This document shows, piece after piece, positions 9,718 to 21,650 of a stretch of 64,000 nucleotides of DNA. The DNA comes from Paratrimastix pyriformis (Eukaryota > Preaxostyla > Paratrimastigidae). The stretch lies in NCBI GenBank assembly GCA_027972325.1, contig JAPMOS010000008.1, positions 366,001 through 430,000 of the forward strand, in the 5' to 3' direction. The first letter of the stretch is position 1; each line of letters begins with the position of its first letter. Made by a program: the position numbers and the translations under genes. The notes below the pieces were generated by a model that did no database searches, was not told the DNA's origin, and saw only the letters and a list, made by a program, of their open reading frames with translations.

Positions 9718-12434
9718 CTAGGCGCCCAGGACCCGGTCGACGTTGGAGTGCACCTGGAGGGCCGTGGGGTCGCTGCTCCACGTGTGGGCCAGCAGCCCCT
9801 CCATCCGGGCCTGCCATCGCTCCACCGACAGGCGCAGCGGCTTGCCCCGCCGGTGGCCCACGTCCTCCTCCCCGTGGGCGTCCAGGTAGAGGGCTGGGGT
9901 GGGACGGACAAAGAGAGCAGATGAGAGGAGGACGGGACTGGAGGAGGCACACAGACCGGGGTAGGTGGTGAACCGGCGGGTGCGGGGGTTGTGGAGGGAG
10001 AGGGGGATGGTGGCCGAGATCATGAAGAAGGTCGAACTGCACAAGCAGGCGTGCTGCCCGGGGGGAAGAGGGCAAGACGGGCGGAAGAATGCGATGAGTG
10101 GTGAAAGCGCCGACCCTCGCACAGCGACCGAGTGGCAATGGCCAAAGGCAGGCAGGCAGGCAAAGAGGGGGGCGATAGGGCCGGGCGGGCGGGCGGACCT
10201 GCCAGCACTCGCCCATCGAGGTGTGGGTGATCGCGTCCGCGGGGCCGAACGGGACCTGGACCAGCGAGTTGCAGCAGTCCATGTCCAGGCACAGGTACCG
10301 GCCGCACACCAGGCAGACCGCAGGATTCTGCACCCGGCCGGGGACGTGGCGACGCAGGAAGGAAAAAAAATGAGTCAGCCGGTGACATATTTTCCGTTTC
10401 GAGGGCCGGGGGCGAGGCGGGGAGGGCCGGGGGTGGGTGCAGACCAAGGGGACGCTGCAGCAGCGGGGGCACATCTTCTTGCGGGCGGCCCGCTGGATGA
10501 TGGTGTAGTCGGCGGGCAGGGGCAGCGGGCGGGGCAGGGCCAACAGCAGCCAGCTGGGCACGGCGCCCATGGTGCCGCCCAGCTCGAGGTCGGCCAGGGC
10601 GGGCGAGGCGGCCGTGGCGGCCGAGAGGAGCGGCTCGGCGGGCAGGGCGCAGGAGGCCTGGAGCAGGTCGGCCACGGCCAGCAGCTGGCCCAGCTGGGCA
10701 AGGCTGGGCTGGTGCAGGGGGCTCTCCGGGTGGGCGGCCAGGGACAGGTGCACCTGGCCGGGGAAGAGGGCCGCCCCCAGCAGGGCCGCCCGGCGGAGGA
10801 ACTGCGAGAGGGCCACGACCCGCTCGGGGGCAGGGGCCCCGGCCACGGCGGCCGCGCAGATGTCGCGCAGGGTCGTCGTGAAGAGGCCATGGGTCAGCGT
10901 CACCAGGGGCAGGGCCCGGTCGGGGGCCCCCGTGGCCGGGTTGACCACGAACCGGTCACAGCAGAGCAGGGCCAGCAGGATGGAGGTCAGGTCGCCGCCC
11001 TGCGGCTGGTCGTGGACCCGGGCAAGCTCGGCGCGGGCTCGGTCGCGGAAGGCCAGCGCCTCCTCGGGGTGGGTCTGCGCCCACCAGCCGGCAAGCTCCA
11101 CCTGGAGACGGACAGGCAGCCCCAAACCACCCGTGAGGAGCTGTCCTTCACACTGTGCTTGTCGTCTGGCCCCATGTGATGTCAGGGGGAGAGGCACGAG
11201 GCGGCCAGACCAGGGCCCCGATGGCGTGCTCGTGCAGGGGGTGCAGCGCGAACGGCCTGCCGAAGAGCGGCTCTGCGTGGGCCTCGGCCACCATCGCGGG
11301 GGGCGTGACCCAGGGCCGCAGGGACCATTCCATGCAGCACAGGGTGTACCGGAGGGCCTCCCAGAGGGTCCCCTCCAGGCAGGGCTGCTCGGCACGGGCC
11401 CGGGGCGGCCACGACTGGGCGACTGTGCGCAGACGGGCCAGGGCCGCCTCAAGGAGCGGCTCGGCCGAGGCCCGGTCGTTCATCGTGGCGCCCGCGAAGG
11501 CCGGCAGCAGGAAGTTGCCCATGGTCCGGCACACTGTGCCAACCCACATCAAACGCCACACAACCACCACCACCACCACCAGCACAGGTCGTGTAAGCGA
11601 GGAGGGGCTGTGGCACAGGGCCAGACCAGGCGGGAGGGGGGTTGCATATGGGATGGGATGAGGGGGGCCACGGACCGGGGCAGTTGAACTCGCCAGGGAC
11701 GCGGAGGGGCGTGTATTGGCTGGGCGACAGCGGCGAGGGGAAGTGGGAAAATCAGGCGGGTCAGAGACAGGGACACTGTTGTTTTTTTTCCAACCCGGGG
11801 TCGCGGTGGCGGCGGTGGCGGCGGCGGCAATGGTGCTCGTGGCGGGGCGGGGGGGCGGGGGGGCGGGACGGACTCTTCGGTGCGGGAGCGGAGGTGGGCC
11901 TGGAGGCAGCTCAGATGGATGGTGTGCCCGCACGAGTGCACGTACATCCCGGGGCTGGGCCGGATGGCGGTCTGCTCCTCGGGGGTGACCTGGGAGGCCG
12001 GGTGGCGCAGCTCCGCCAGGGGAGGAGCTCGTTCCAGCCGCACGTCTGCCGAGACAGGCCGAGACACGGCCAGCAGAGGCCGAGGGATGAGCGGGTGGGC
12101 CATGGGCGCAAACGGGATCAGCGGTGAAATGGGGGTGGCGGGCAGGTGGGCGGTGGTGGCGGGCGGACTGAGGGCCAGGCCCGAGTATGCCTCGGCGTCG
12201 TAGTTGCCCCAGGCCGCCCGGCGCTTGGCCTCAGGGGCGAACGCGGACCGCGAGGAGTCCTCGCTCCGGACGGGACGCGCGTGCCCTGTTCGCCATGCCG
12301 GGGAGGGAGGGAGGGAGGGAGGGATGTGGAGGGATGGATGGAGGGAAGAAGGGAGGGGCACGACGCCGCGGGGTTGGGTGCCGTCTCATTGCGCTGATCA
12401 AAGAACCCGGTGGTGATGCAGTGCCCCTTGGTGT

Positions 12435-12471
<37 letters not shown>

Positions 12472-14659
12472 GGGGGTGCGGACCTTCGGCCGGGCGCGCG
12501 AAGAAGTCCATCAGGGTCCGGGCGGGCCCCGTGTTCATGGGGGATGTCCGCAGGCCTGTGCGAGACCACCAGCCCCGGCGCCGGGGCAGGCACGGGTGCG
12601 GGCGCGGGAGGATCGGGGACGGCGCGGGCGCAGGAGCAGGAGCAGGGGCGGGGCCCGGGGCCGAGCGGTGGGAACTGGAGGGGCTGCAGGGGGATCGGTG
12701 CGGCCGTTGGGGCGGGCGGTGGCGCTGGGGCGGGGGAGCAGGGACGGCCAGGCCGAAGTCGAACAGGGCCTGTTGGGGTGGGGTGGGGGGGGGGGGGGGG
12801 GGGGGGGTGAGTCGCGCGGACGGGGCGAAGACCCACGACGCATGAGGACCCACCGCTCGGGCGGGGGCGCCAATCGAGGGCGACTCGAAAGGAGCGGGCG
12901 GCGAGACGGGGTGCGGGGCGGACCGAGACTGCCCGGTCGGCGTCGTTCTCGGCCGGGTACTCGTAGTCGTCGTACTCGTCGTCCGGGCCCACTGAACGGA
13001 CACGGTGCGCACCACCACAGACGCACGAGACAGTGAGAAAAGAGGGAGGGTGCCCCCGAAATGGCGAGAGAGGCGGATGTCGGGAGGGAAGCCGCGCACA
13101 GCCGGTGCCCCGCTCGGTCCCCAGGTCACACTGTGACACACCCAGAGGACAGACTTTCCCCATCGTCCTCCTCGCCGTCGTCCTCGCCCTCGATGCCCAT
13201 CCCGCTGTAGTCGTCGCCCTCGCTGCCCTCCTCGCCCACGGGGAACCCGGGCTCCTCCGGGGCCTCCTCATCGCCCCCGCCCTCGACCAGCTCGCCCATC
13301 GGCTGGCGGGCCGGCGAGCTCCCGGCCGGTGGCGGCTGGCCGGCTGCTGGTGGCGGGCGGGTGGCAGCCCCAGTGAGGCCCTCGTCGGGCGTGTCGACAA
13401 CCTCAACGGGCTGCTCGGGCTGCGGCCCGCGGCGACCCGGCGATCGAGTGGGCGACGGGGCGCCAGCAGCAGCAGGAGCGGGCGGGGCAGCGGGCGGCGC
13501 GGCAGGTGCCTCGAAGGCGCCGTTTTGCATCAGCAGGGCCACTGCCGACCGGAGGGACCCCCAAAGCACCAAGTTTGGTGTGAGCCCCCGCCGTCGTTGG
13601 GTGGGATGCCCCCCAGGAAGGCCGACGGACGTTCCTCGGGGGTCAGGTCGAGCCCGTCCAGCCCCTCGCCCAACTCGGCCGGGGGTCCCTGGCGGGCAGG
13701 GAGTTGCACCGGGCCCAGCGTGAACCCGGGTGCGGCGCCGGGGACATGTGCCCCCGGGGCGGCGGCGGCAGCCCCCTCGGGGCCCACGGGGGGCTTCTCC
13801 TCGAGCTGGGTCCACCAGGGGGCTGCCTCGGCCTCCTCGGCCGGGTAGCGGTAGGGGGCGGCACCCGAGGCGACGGCCGAGAGGATGGTCGACAGCTCGA
13901 CGAAGGAGACCATCCCCGCAGGGGTGTCTGGCAGGGGAGGGGGGGGGGGGGGGTTGAGTGAGGGGCGCCGTGGAAACCCGGTGAGGAGCGGGCGTGGAAG
14001 GGCGGCGGTGGCGCAGCAGATGCGGACCCTGGCGAATCCCTTCGTGGCAAAGCGCGCAGACGGCCTGCAGGACAGAGGTGAAGGTGGGTGAGAGGGCCGA
14101 AAGGGCGGGGCCGCAGACCTCTTCCTCGACGTGCATGGGCTCGGTGGAGGCGGCCTTGTCCCCCGCGGCCGAGCTGGGCGAGGAGGCGCTCTCCTCATCG
14201 AGCGGGGCCAGTTCAGCGGCCCGCTACGGGGCGGGGAAAGAGACGCCCATGCTGGATGTGCAGGAAGGGCGGCCGGGCCGGACGGACCTTGAGGTTGGCC
14301 CGCTTGAACTCCTCCATGATGGCCTTCTGGCGCTCCATGATCCGCCTGCGGTCCGCGCCCCAACCCGACCAGAGGTGCCGACAGTCAGGCGATCATTACC
14401 CTCATCCTCATCCTCATCCTCATCCTCATCCTCATCCTATCTCCCCACCGAGGGGTTGCGGCCACGGACCGCTTCTTCTCGGCGGCGCTGATCTCACCGC
14501 TGGTCGGCGTGGCCTCAGCGGACGCGTGGGGGGTCATCAGCGGGGCGACGGGGGTCACGATGCCCGCCAGCCGGCCGTGGGCCACGCGGACATGGCCGCC
14601 GAGCGATTTCTGGTCGCGACCAGCCACCACAATGGTTGCAATGATGAGCGGCAAGTCCC

Positions 14660-14704
<45 letters not shown>

Positions 14705-17700
14705 CCCCAAGCCAAGACCCAAGCCAAGACCCAAGCAGAGGGAGGGAGCGACCAGCTCGGGGGATGCGGAGGCGTCGTCGGCGATGCGGCCCACGAGGTC
14801 CATGATGCTCAGCCGGTGGCCGGGCGCCGCCTCGAAGGACCAGCTCAGGGCCTCGAGCAGAGTCGTGTGGTCGGGGTCCCGGCCCACGGCGGGGTAATTC
14901 AGGTGATGCGGCGCCCCCAGGGGCTCCAGGACAAGACCTGCATGATCGGGGCCCACCCAGGGAAGGAGCGATGACATACAGGACCCACTTTTCTTCGCGT
15001 GACATACAGGACATACAGGACATACAGGACATACAGGACATACAGGACATACAGGACCCACTTTTCTTCGCGTGACCGCCAGGGCGTGGTGGGGTGGGGT
15101 GGGGCGGGGCGTGGTGGGGTGGGGTGGGGTGGGACATGGTGGGGCGTGGTGGGGCGGGGCGGCTGGCCGGACCCTGCTCGCCCCGGGCGAGGGCGTCGGG
15201 GGACGGGTGATAGCCGACAGTCAGGTCGAGCAGCCGGAGGGCCGCGAAGGCGAGCCCCTCCAGCGAGGCGGCCATGGGCTGCTGGGCCGCCCCCAGGAAG
15301 GCCGGATCGTGCTGCAGGGTGTACTGGAACAGCGACCAGGCGACGATGCCTACCCAGGGAGGGGGAGAGAGGGCGGCAGGATGATAAGGGGGCACGAGGA
15401 AGATATGGGCGGCGATGAAGATATGGGCGGCACGAGGAAAATCTGGGCGGCACGACGGCAGGTCAGAAATCAAGGGTGCCACACGTCTGGCGGGCGGACC
15501 GAGCACGGGCCGGCAGAGGCAGGCGTTGAAGAGGCTGTCGCCGAAGGCCGGGTGCAGCGGCAGCGGCTCGGGGGCCCCGTAGACGCCACCCCGGGGCATG
15601 GCCGTCTGCGGGTCGGGCAGGCTGTCGCGCTGCTTGGAGGCCATCGCCCGGCGGAGCGAGGTCAGCACCTGGGCGGGGCGTGGATGAGGGAGGGGGAATG
15701 AGGGCCCCGAGAGGACACAGGAGAAAACGAGTGGGTGACTGCGTGGGGGGTGGTGATGGTGGCGGACCTCGCTCGACTTTGCAGGGGCGTAGTAGACGAG
15801 GAGCGGGTCGACCAGCGACCAGAACTCGGGCTTCAGCTGCATCGAGGGGTGCCCGGCTGGGTGGCGGGGAGAGGCGAGAGGATCAGCGACGTGGCCAGAG
15901 GGGCGGAGCCGACGGACCGCGGACGCGGCTGGAGACCTTGCCCAGGATGGTCTCGAACTTGGGGTGGTGCGCGTATGACGTGGGCACGTCTGCCAGAAGG
16001 AAGCGCGTTGACAGGGCGCGGTGGCGCTGGGTGATGAGGGCCGAGGAAGAGGAACGCCATGCATGCCCCTCATCCCCCCCCCCCCCCCCCCCCCCATCCC
16101 GTCTGGATGAGACCCGCCCGGGGCAGACTGTTGGAGATCTCGTTGAAGGAGAGGTTCTTCTGGGCGAGGGCGTGGACGATGACCCGCTCCAGCTGCACGT
16201 CGGGCCGTGGGGCGGTCCCGGTGGTGGTGGTCCGGTCGAGGCCGCCCACCATGGGCGCCGCCAGGGACATGGCGCGCTCGGAGGCGATCGACTGCCGGTG
16301 ATCACGAGACCCCGAACCACGACGGTGATCCGGTGGCCCCATTCCACTGCTCCCCACCCCTCCACCGTCATCCCGCCCTGACCCGATCCGCCCCCAGCCC
16401 CTCAGGGATCCGGGCGAGGAGGACGGACCACCAGCAGGCGCACGAAGGACTCGGCCACGACCACCTGCTGCTCCTCGGCGTCGAGGCCCCAGCCGCACCC
16501 GACCCGGTCCACCCCGGGCCCCATGGCCCAGGGGGCAGCAGGCGCGGCCTGGGGGGCCCAGGGCATGGCGCCGAAGAACCGATTCAGGCCGAACTGCGAC
16601 AGGGCCGTCGTGAAGAACCTGCGGGCAGCCCACCCGGCAGCGGCGAGCGGGCAGCAGGAGGTGAAGAAGGCGACGAGAGGGCGGGTCGTCGTGGCTGTGG
16701 GTTGTGGTTGTGGGCTGTGATGGTAGTTTGTGGTTGTAGTTTGTGGTCGTGCGGTTGCGGTTGAGGTGGTTGGGGTGGCAAGTGCGTGCGGACCGGGGCC
16801 AGCCCGTTGTGGCGACGGCCAGCTGGATGAAGAAGAGGTCGGGATCCAGGTTCGAGTCCCAGAAACTGCAGTGCCGGTACATGATGCTGCAGCCCTGTGC
16901 AGAGGCAGAGCGGCGCGAGGGAAGAAGGGGGATGAGGAGCCACGAGGACGCAGCGGCACAACAGGAACCCGAGAGGATGGGAGGGGAAGGCAACCGCGGA
17001 GAGGGCAATCCACCGGGAGGGGTGGTCACATTGGCGATGGGCAGAAACTCCTCTATTTTTTCGATTTGTTCCTCCTTAGTTTTCCTGTTTGTTCGCAAGT
17101 ACCTTTTTCTGGCGCAAGACCACATCGCCAGAGTGTATACGCATTCTCTCTGGAACCGAATTGTCCCAGAGGACTGGCAATTTTTACTTGGGCTGTCGTC
17201 TGCTCAACAACTCGACCTCCTGAATGCCATGTTCTCCGGGACGAGCCCCACCACGGTCCTCAATCTCCCCCCGTCTTTTTCCGAGTTTATCACGGGATGT
17301 GGCAAACACGTGATTCGCTTCTCCTCGGATATGGGACCGTCTCTCCCATTCCCACTCCGGAGGACCTGAACCCCAAAAAAGTCTGTCCTCCAAGTTTCGT
17401 GCCGAAAGACCGATCGTTCTTGCTGATAGGTGCATGAAGTCCAGCGAATGGGCGACTTCCTCCTTTCCCTGTGCGCCGCGGAAGGCAGCCGGCTTGTGGT
17501 AGATGTGGGCGCCGGTCTTGGGTGTGGTGGAGGAGTGGGCGTGGGGGTGGGGTGGGGCGGGGCGGGTCGCGTGGGCGCTATCCGGACCTCCATCTCGCCG
17601 CCGTTCCGGCGCCACATGCCCGCCGAGACCTGCACGCACCACCACAACCGAGGGGGACAGCCGCCGGGCGATCCCAAGGTGAGCGACGGGTGAAGGAAGG

Positions 17701-20700
17701 AGGGGGCCCGCGAAGCGGACCTGGGTCAGCGCCACGTGCAGGGCCACCAGGGGCTGGACGGCCTGCAGGGCCTCCTCGGGGGTGAGCAGCGTCCGGTCGG
17801 TGCCGTCGGCGTGCAGCACAAGGTCCGCCTCGGGCAGGGCGACCCCATCGCCGGCCGGGCCGGGCAAGGGGCGCAGGGTGATCCAGTTGGGAGCGGTGCC
17901 GGGCAGGGCCGGATAGAGGGAGAACAGCCGGGCCACGGAGGCGCTGATCAGCCGATGCAGCGGCTGGTGGAACGAGATGGGCGCCTCGTGGTGCAGCAGG
18001 GGGGCGGCGTCCTGTCGTCGGATGATGCGCAGGGGAGGGCGGCGGTGAGTCGGACAGATGGGGCCAGGAGGGAAGGCGGGGGGGGCACGGGCGAACCTTC
18101 TGTTCGGCCACCATGGCGGCGGGGTCCTGGGCGGGCGGCAGCTTGCTGGGGGCCAGCAGGGTGTCCAAGTGGGCCAAGTCGATGGCCGCGCGAGGCGGGG
18201 GGCCCTCGATGGCGGGCGGCCGAGTGGATGGGCAGGGGCAGCCCACCGGGTAGAGGGCGAAGAGCGGGCAGCTGGTCCGCATGCGGGCCATCAGCGCGCC
18301 AAGGGCCAGCCGGACCAGCCGATAGCCAACCTGGTGGCGGGGAAGGCGCCGTGGGGTGCGATCAGTCAAACCCGCCGGCCCGTGATCTCCGTGATTGGTT
18401 GGGGGTGGTGATGGCGGTTGGGGGGGCTGACCACAGGGCTGTTGATGCCGGTTGCGATGAGGTTGAGGCTGCGGCAGATGGCCATCTCGACGCCCAGCGA
18501 CTGGGTCCAGCGCTCCGACTCGCTGAAGTCCTCGGTGGGCAGCAGGCGGATGATCGGGTACGCCCCTGGGCCCGCCCAACCCCGGTGCCCCCAGCAGCCA
18601 CACAGCGAATCGAACGGATGGCCCAAAAGACGGGTCATCGGGGGGGGGGGGGGCGGACGGACCGTGGAGGGCCGCGTACACCTGGATGAGCAGCTCGATG
18701 GGGGTCATGACGGCCATGAGGCGGTGGACGTCGCCCACGGGGGGATACAGGCACCCCAACACGGGGGCCCTGGCGAGCGCCTGGGCGTCCGGGGCGTCGC
18801 GGAGGGGCGCCAGCAGCTCGGCCACGACCGAGGCGTGCTTCAGGACGCAGTGCAGGTCGGCCAGGACGGCCGTGTAGCGGAGGGGCTCGCTGGCCAGCAG
18901 GGGCGACGAGGTGTCCAGCAGCAGGACGTCCGATGTTTGCGGCGTGCAGAACTCGCAGTCCTGCGAGGCAAGGCGGTGGACCACGGGTGGTGACGATTGG
19001 GCGATGGATCACGGGTGAAGGCGCTGGTGATGGAGACGAATGATGATGATGGGATGCTGCTGATGCTGATTGAGCGATGACGACGACGCCGACGGGAATG
19101 AGGAGGAGATGGAGAAAAAACGAGGGCCGCACACAATTGGCGGGGTCGTTGGAACAGCCCAAGCAGACCTCGGGGGCGCGGGGCAGCCGATGGCCGGCCC
19201 AGAAGCTCTCGTAGGCGCTGATCCACTGGCGCATGGCGGCTGCCTCGGTGCCGAGTTGCCTGACGAGGGCCTCCTCGGGCGGGGAGGGCTGCCGGGGGAT
19301 GCCCGACCGGGTGATGGCATCCTTGGTGATCTGGTTGCCCGTCGCCACGACCAGCGAGAAGAAGTGCTCCAGCGAGCGCAGGCTGGGGAGATGGAGACGA
19401 TGCACGATGATGAGATGAATGCGATGAACGTCCGGGTGATGATGGTGGTGAATTTCGAGCGGAGGCTGGGGAGCGGAGGCACACAGGATGATGAAGAAGG
19501 CGACGAGGAGCACACAGATGGTGGTGGCGGGGGTCGAGCGGAGGGAACGGACAGGGTCCCGAGCATGTTGTGGTCGGCCAGGGCGGGCGGCATGAGCGAG
19601 GGCACCGTCATGAGCTGCACCGAGACCGAGTCGATGGTCGAGAAGGGCGGCGGGGTCAGCAGGGGCCGCCGCTCGGGCTCGCCGGGCCACATCACCAGAA
19701 GCTCTTTGACCAGGGCGTGGGGGTGCCCGAGCGCCTCGGGGGTGCGCTGGTGGGCGTCCAGGATGAGCGGGTAGTAGTCCATCCAGCAGTTCAGCAGGGG
19801 GCTCTTCAGCCGGAAATCTAGCGGAACCACCACCATCACCCGGCACCCGGCACCCGGCACCCGGCACCCGGCACCCGGCACCCGGCACCCGGCACCCGGC
19901 ACCCGGCACCCGGAACCAGCACCCGGCGGCAACAAGAACAGAGTGGATGGCGCGCAGGGGAGCCGTGAGCGAGGGGAGAAGCAGGGGCAGGGCGCGTGAG
20001 AGGGGTTTGCGATTTGTATGAAGAAGATTGTACCCCTTGGCCTTTGATGGGCGCGTCATGTCAATAGACAAGTGCGCCCATCCTAAAAAACAAGGGATGT
20101 CCCACCGCCCCGCCTTCATGCCATCCCCCGCTGCCCAGCGGTCGCAGCGCGCGGCACCCCCGAACAGGGACGCCGGGCCGCGCCCACCGGACGCAGGAAA
20201 ACAGCGAAAAAGGCGTTTTTGATGGGCGTGAGCTCTCAATCTGCGTTCGGCCTTACGCCAGGCGCCCATAGCAAGGGTCAAAGTCGCCCGGAGTGATACG
20301 AACGGGAACGAGGAGAGGAGAAGGGATGCGGGGGGGGTCGCGAGGAGGCGAGGTGGGCGCGGACCGGCGACAATACGGAGGATCATGGAGAAGAGCTCGC
20401 GCTGGGGGGCGTAGCGGAAGAGGGCCATCAGCTGGTCCATGCAGGAGCGCATCGGGGCATTGGCGGCTGCTGGAGCAGGCCGGGCGCAGGTGGGGCTCCA
20501 CTGATCAGGGACGGGGCGTGGAAAGTGGTCACAGAAGACATTGAAGAAGATGGATGATGGGTATGATGATGACAGACCCAAAAGGACACGGCCGGGGCGA
20601 CGGTGGGCACCCGTTGATTGAGCCACTCGACCCCGGACGGAGCCCCCACGGCCAGCCCGAAGGCCGGATGGGCCGCAATGAGCTCGGCCTCTGTCGGGAC

Positions 20701-21650
20701 GGGGACCATCCGCACCAGGGAGTTGACCACCACCCGGCGGATGCCCTCCCCGCCCTCCTGGACCAGCTTGATGAACCAGGAGAACAGGGCCGAGAGGATC
20801 CCTTGGCGGGTCTGGAACATGTCCACAAGCTCCAGGTCCCGCTCCCGGTAGTGGACCATCAGCGCCGCCTCGGGCGCCCCCTCGGCCGCAAGGTACTGGT
20901 GGATGGCGGCCGCGGCGGCCGGGTTGGGGCAGTGTTTCTTGATCAGATCTGGGGGATCAGAGCAGAGCGAGAAGAACACCGGATAATCATGCTGATGAAC
21001 CGACAGATGCTTGCCCGATCAAAGGGTCATTTGCCAGGGGGAATGTAAGCACAAGGCCGCCCCGCGACGAGCACAGCCCCGATGCGGACCGATCGGGTAG
21101 GGCGTGTCGGTCCGCTTGGAGAGCCCGTAGACGATGCGCAGCCGGAGGGCATTCAGGGCCATGATGAGCAGCCGTTGCTCCTGCACGGTCCGCAGGATGG
21201 CATCCAGGGCCAGGTCGATGGTGGGCCGGATGTTCCGCTCGTACAGGGCCGGGGGGATGGAGGTGACGGGGTCGTAGTGCTCGGTGTCACCCTGGTGCTT
21301 GCGACAGAACCCGTGTGGCTTCCACGCCTCAGGGTCGCCACAGTCGCAAACGCCACCATCGACACGCACCCGAGTGTAGTCGTGGCCGGTGTGGTCGGAA
21401 TTTTCGAAGCATTCCTCCTGCGAGAGGGTGACCGTGAGGGAGGTGAAGGAACACAGACGCAAATCGCACTTGTTGGGTCTTGCTGGCATTGCTTGCACTT
21501 ATACGCAGTTTCACCTCTCTGTCAAAATGATGAGGGACAAAAGGATATTGAAGGTAGCGTCAAACCTGCCAAACATGGCCGCACACTTGCTGATTTTGCT
21601 GACTTTGAGTTTTGAGTTGAGTGAGGACGTCTTTAATCTTTGTTGTGCCC
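9718..21650 (-). CDS. UBR3: UBR3-type N-recognin E3 ubiquitin ligase, many exons
   Basis: Very large E3 ligase. A UBR box is built from three exons at about 21220-21620: CAAMFGRGETAYKC, KCKQCQQDPTSAIC, ECFENSDHTGHDYT and GGVCDCGDPEAWKPHGFC, carrying the zinc Cys/His set. The middle matches UBR3-specific stretches: SFWDSNLDPDLFFIQLAVA (near 16810-16870), LERVIVHALAQKNLSFNEIS (near 16150-16210) and the coiled segment MERQKAIMEEFKRANLK (about 14290-14340). The RING is CALCHEG (near 14050) with YVHSCGHTIHLSCLQAHLRS (near 11900-11950). The C-terminal cap has LPLPADYTIIQRAARKK, NPAVCLVCGRYLCLDMDCC and YLDAHGEEDVGHRRGKPLRL, near-identical in plan to animal UBR3, ending RVLGA at a TAG. The first exon was not found; at least one lies above 21566. 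Introns hold several short tandem arrays and an inserted METTL25 fragment. Confidence 0.92.
12431..12470. repeat. Dinucleotide array (GT)n
   Basis: About 20 GT units with two early interruptions, followed by a G run, inside an intron of the UBR3-like gene. Confidence 0.85.
14398..14438. repeat. Hexamer array (CTCATC)n
   Basis: Seven near-perfect copies in an intron of the UBR3-like gene. Confidence 0.8.
14658..14705. repeat. Hexamer array (CCATGC)n
   Basis: About eight perfect copies in an intron of the UBR3-like gene, followed by a short AAGACCC/AAGCC duplication. Confidence 0.8.
14972..15076. repeat. 9-bp array (GACATACAG)n between duplicated flanks
   Basis: Six tandem copies of a nonamer at about 15001-15056. 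The flanking sequence GACCCACTTTTCTTCGCGTG occurs both before and after the array, so the array seems to have expanded inside a roughly 30-bp duplication. It lies in an intron of the UBR3-like gene. Confidence 0.8.
17066..17523 (+). pseudogene. Partial, inverted copy of the METTL25-like gene inside a UBR3 intron
   Basis: This stretch reproduces, on the opposite strand and 45 kb away, the segment 62960-63450 of the METTL25-like gene. It begins in the parent's intron just before the 3' splice site (CCTCCTTAG), covers the next exon (SAQQLDLLNAM and VLNLPPSFSEF are shared exactly), carries the following intron and ends inside the next exon after LVVDVGAGLG. Because introns are kept, it is a DNA-level duplication and not a retrocopy. 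The copy lacks about 30 nt that the parent has around the GMKPKK motif, and its sequence changes abruptly at 17523. It lies between UBR3-like coding segments at about 16800-16890 and 17715-17936, antisense to that gene. No upstream promoter or downstream exons accompany it, so no functional product is expected. Confidence 0.88.
19838..19912. repeat. Heptamer array (CACCCGG)n
   Basis: Ten to eleven nearly perfect copies in an intron of the UBR3-like gene, bounded by CCACCATC on one side and a degenerate copy CGGAACC on the other. Confidence 0.85.

Noticed and set aside
19009-19935. Protein with repeated GCRVPGA units
   Set aside because: This is the intronic (CACCCGG)n array translated; it interrupts the UBR3-like coding sequence.
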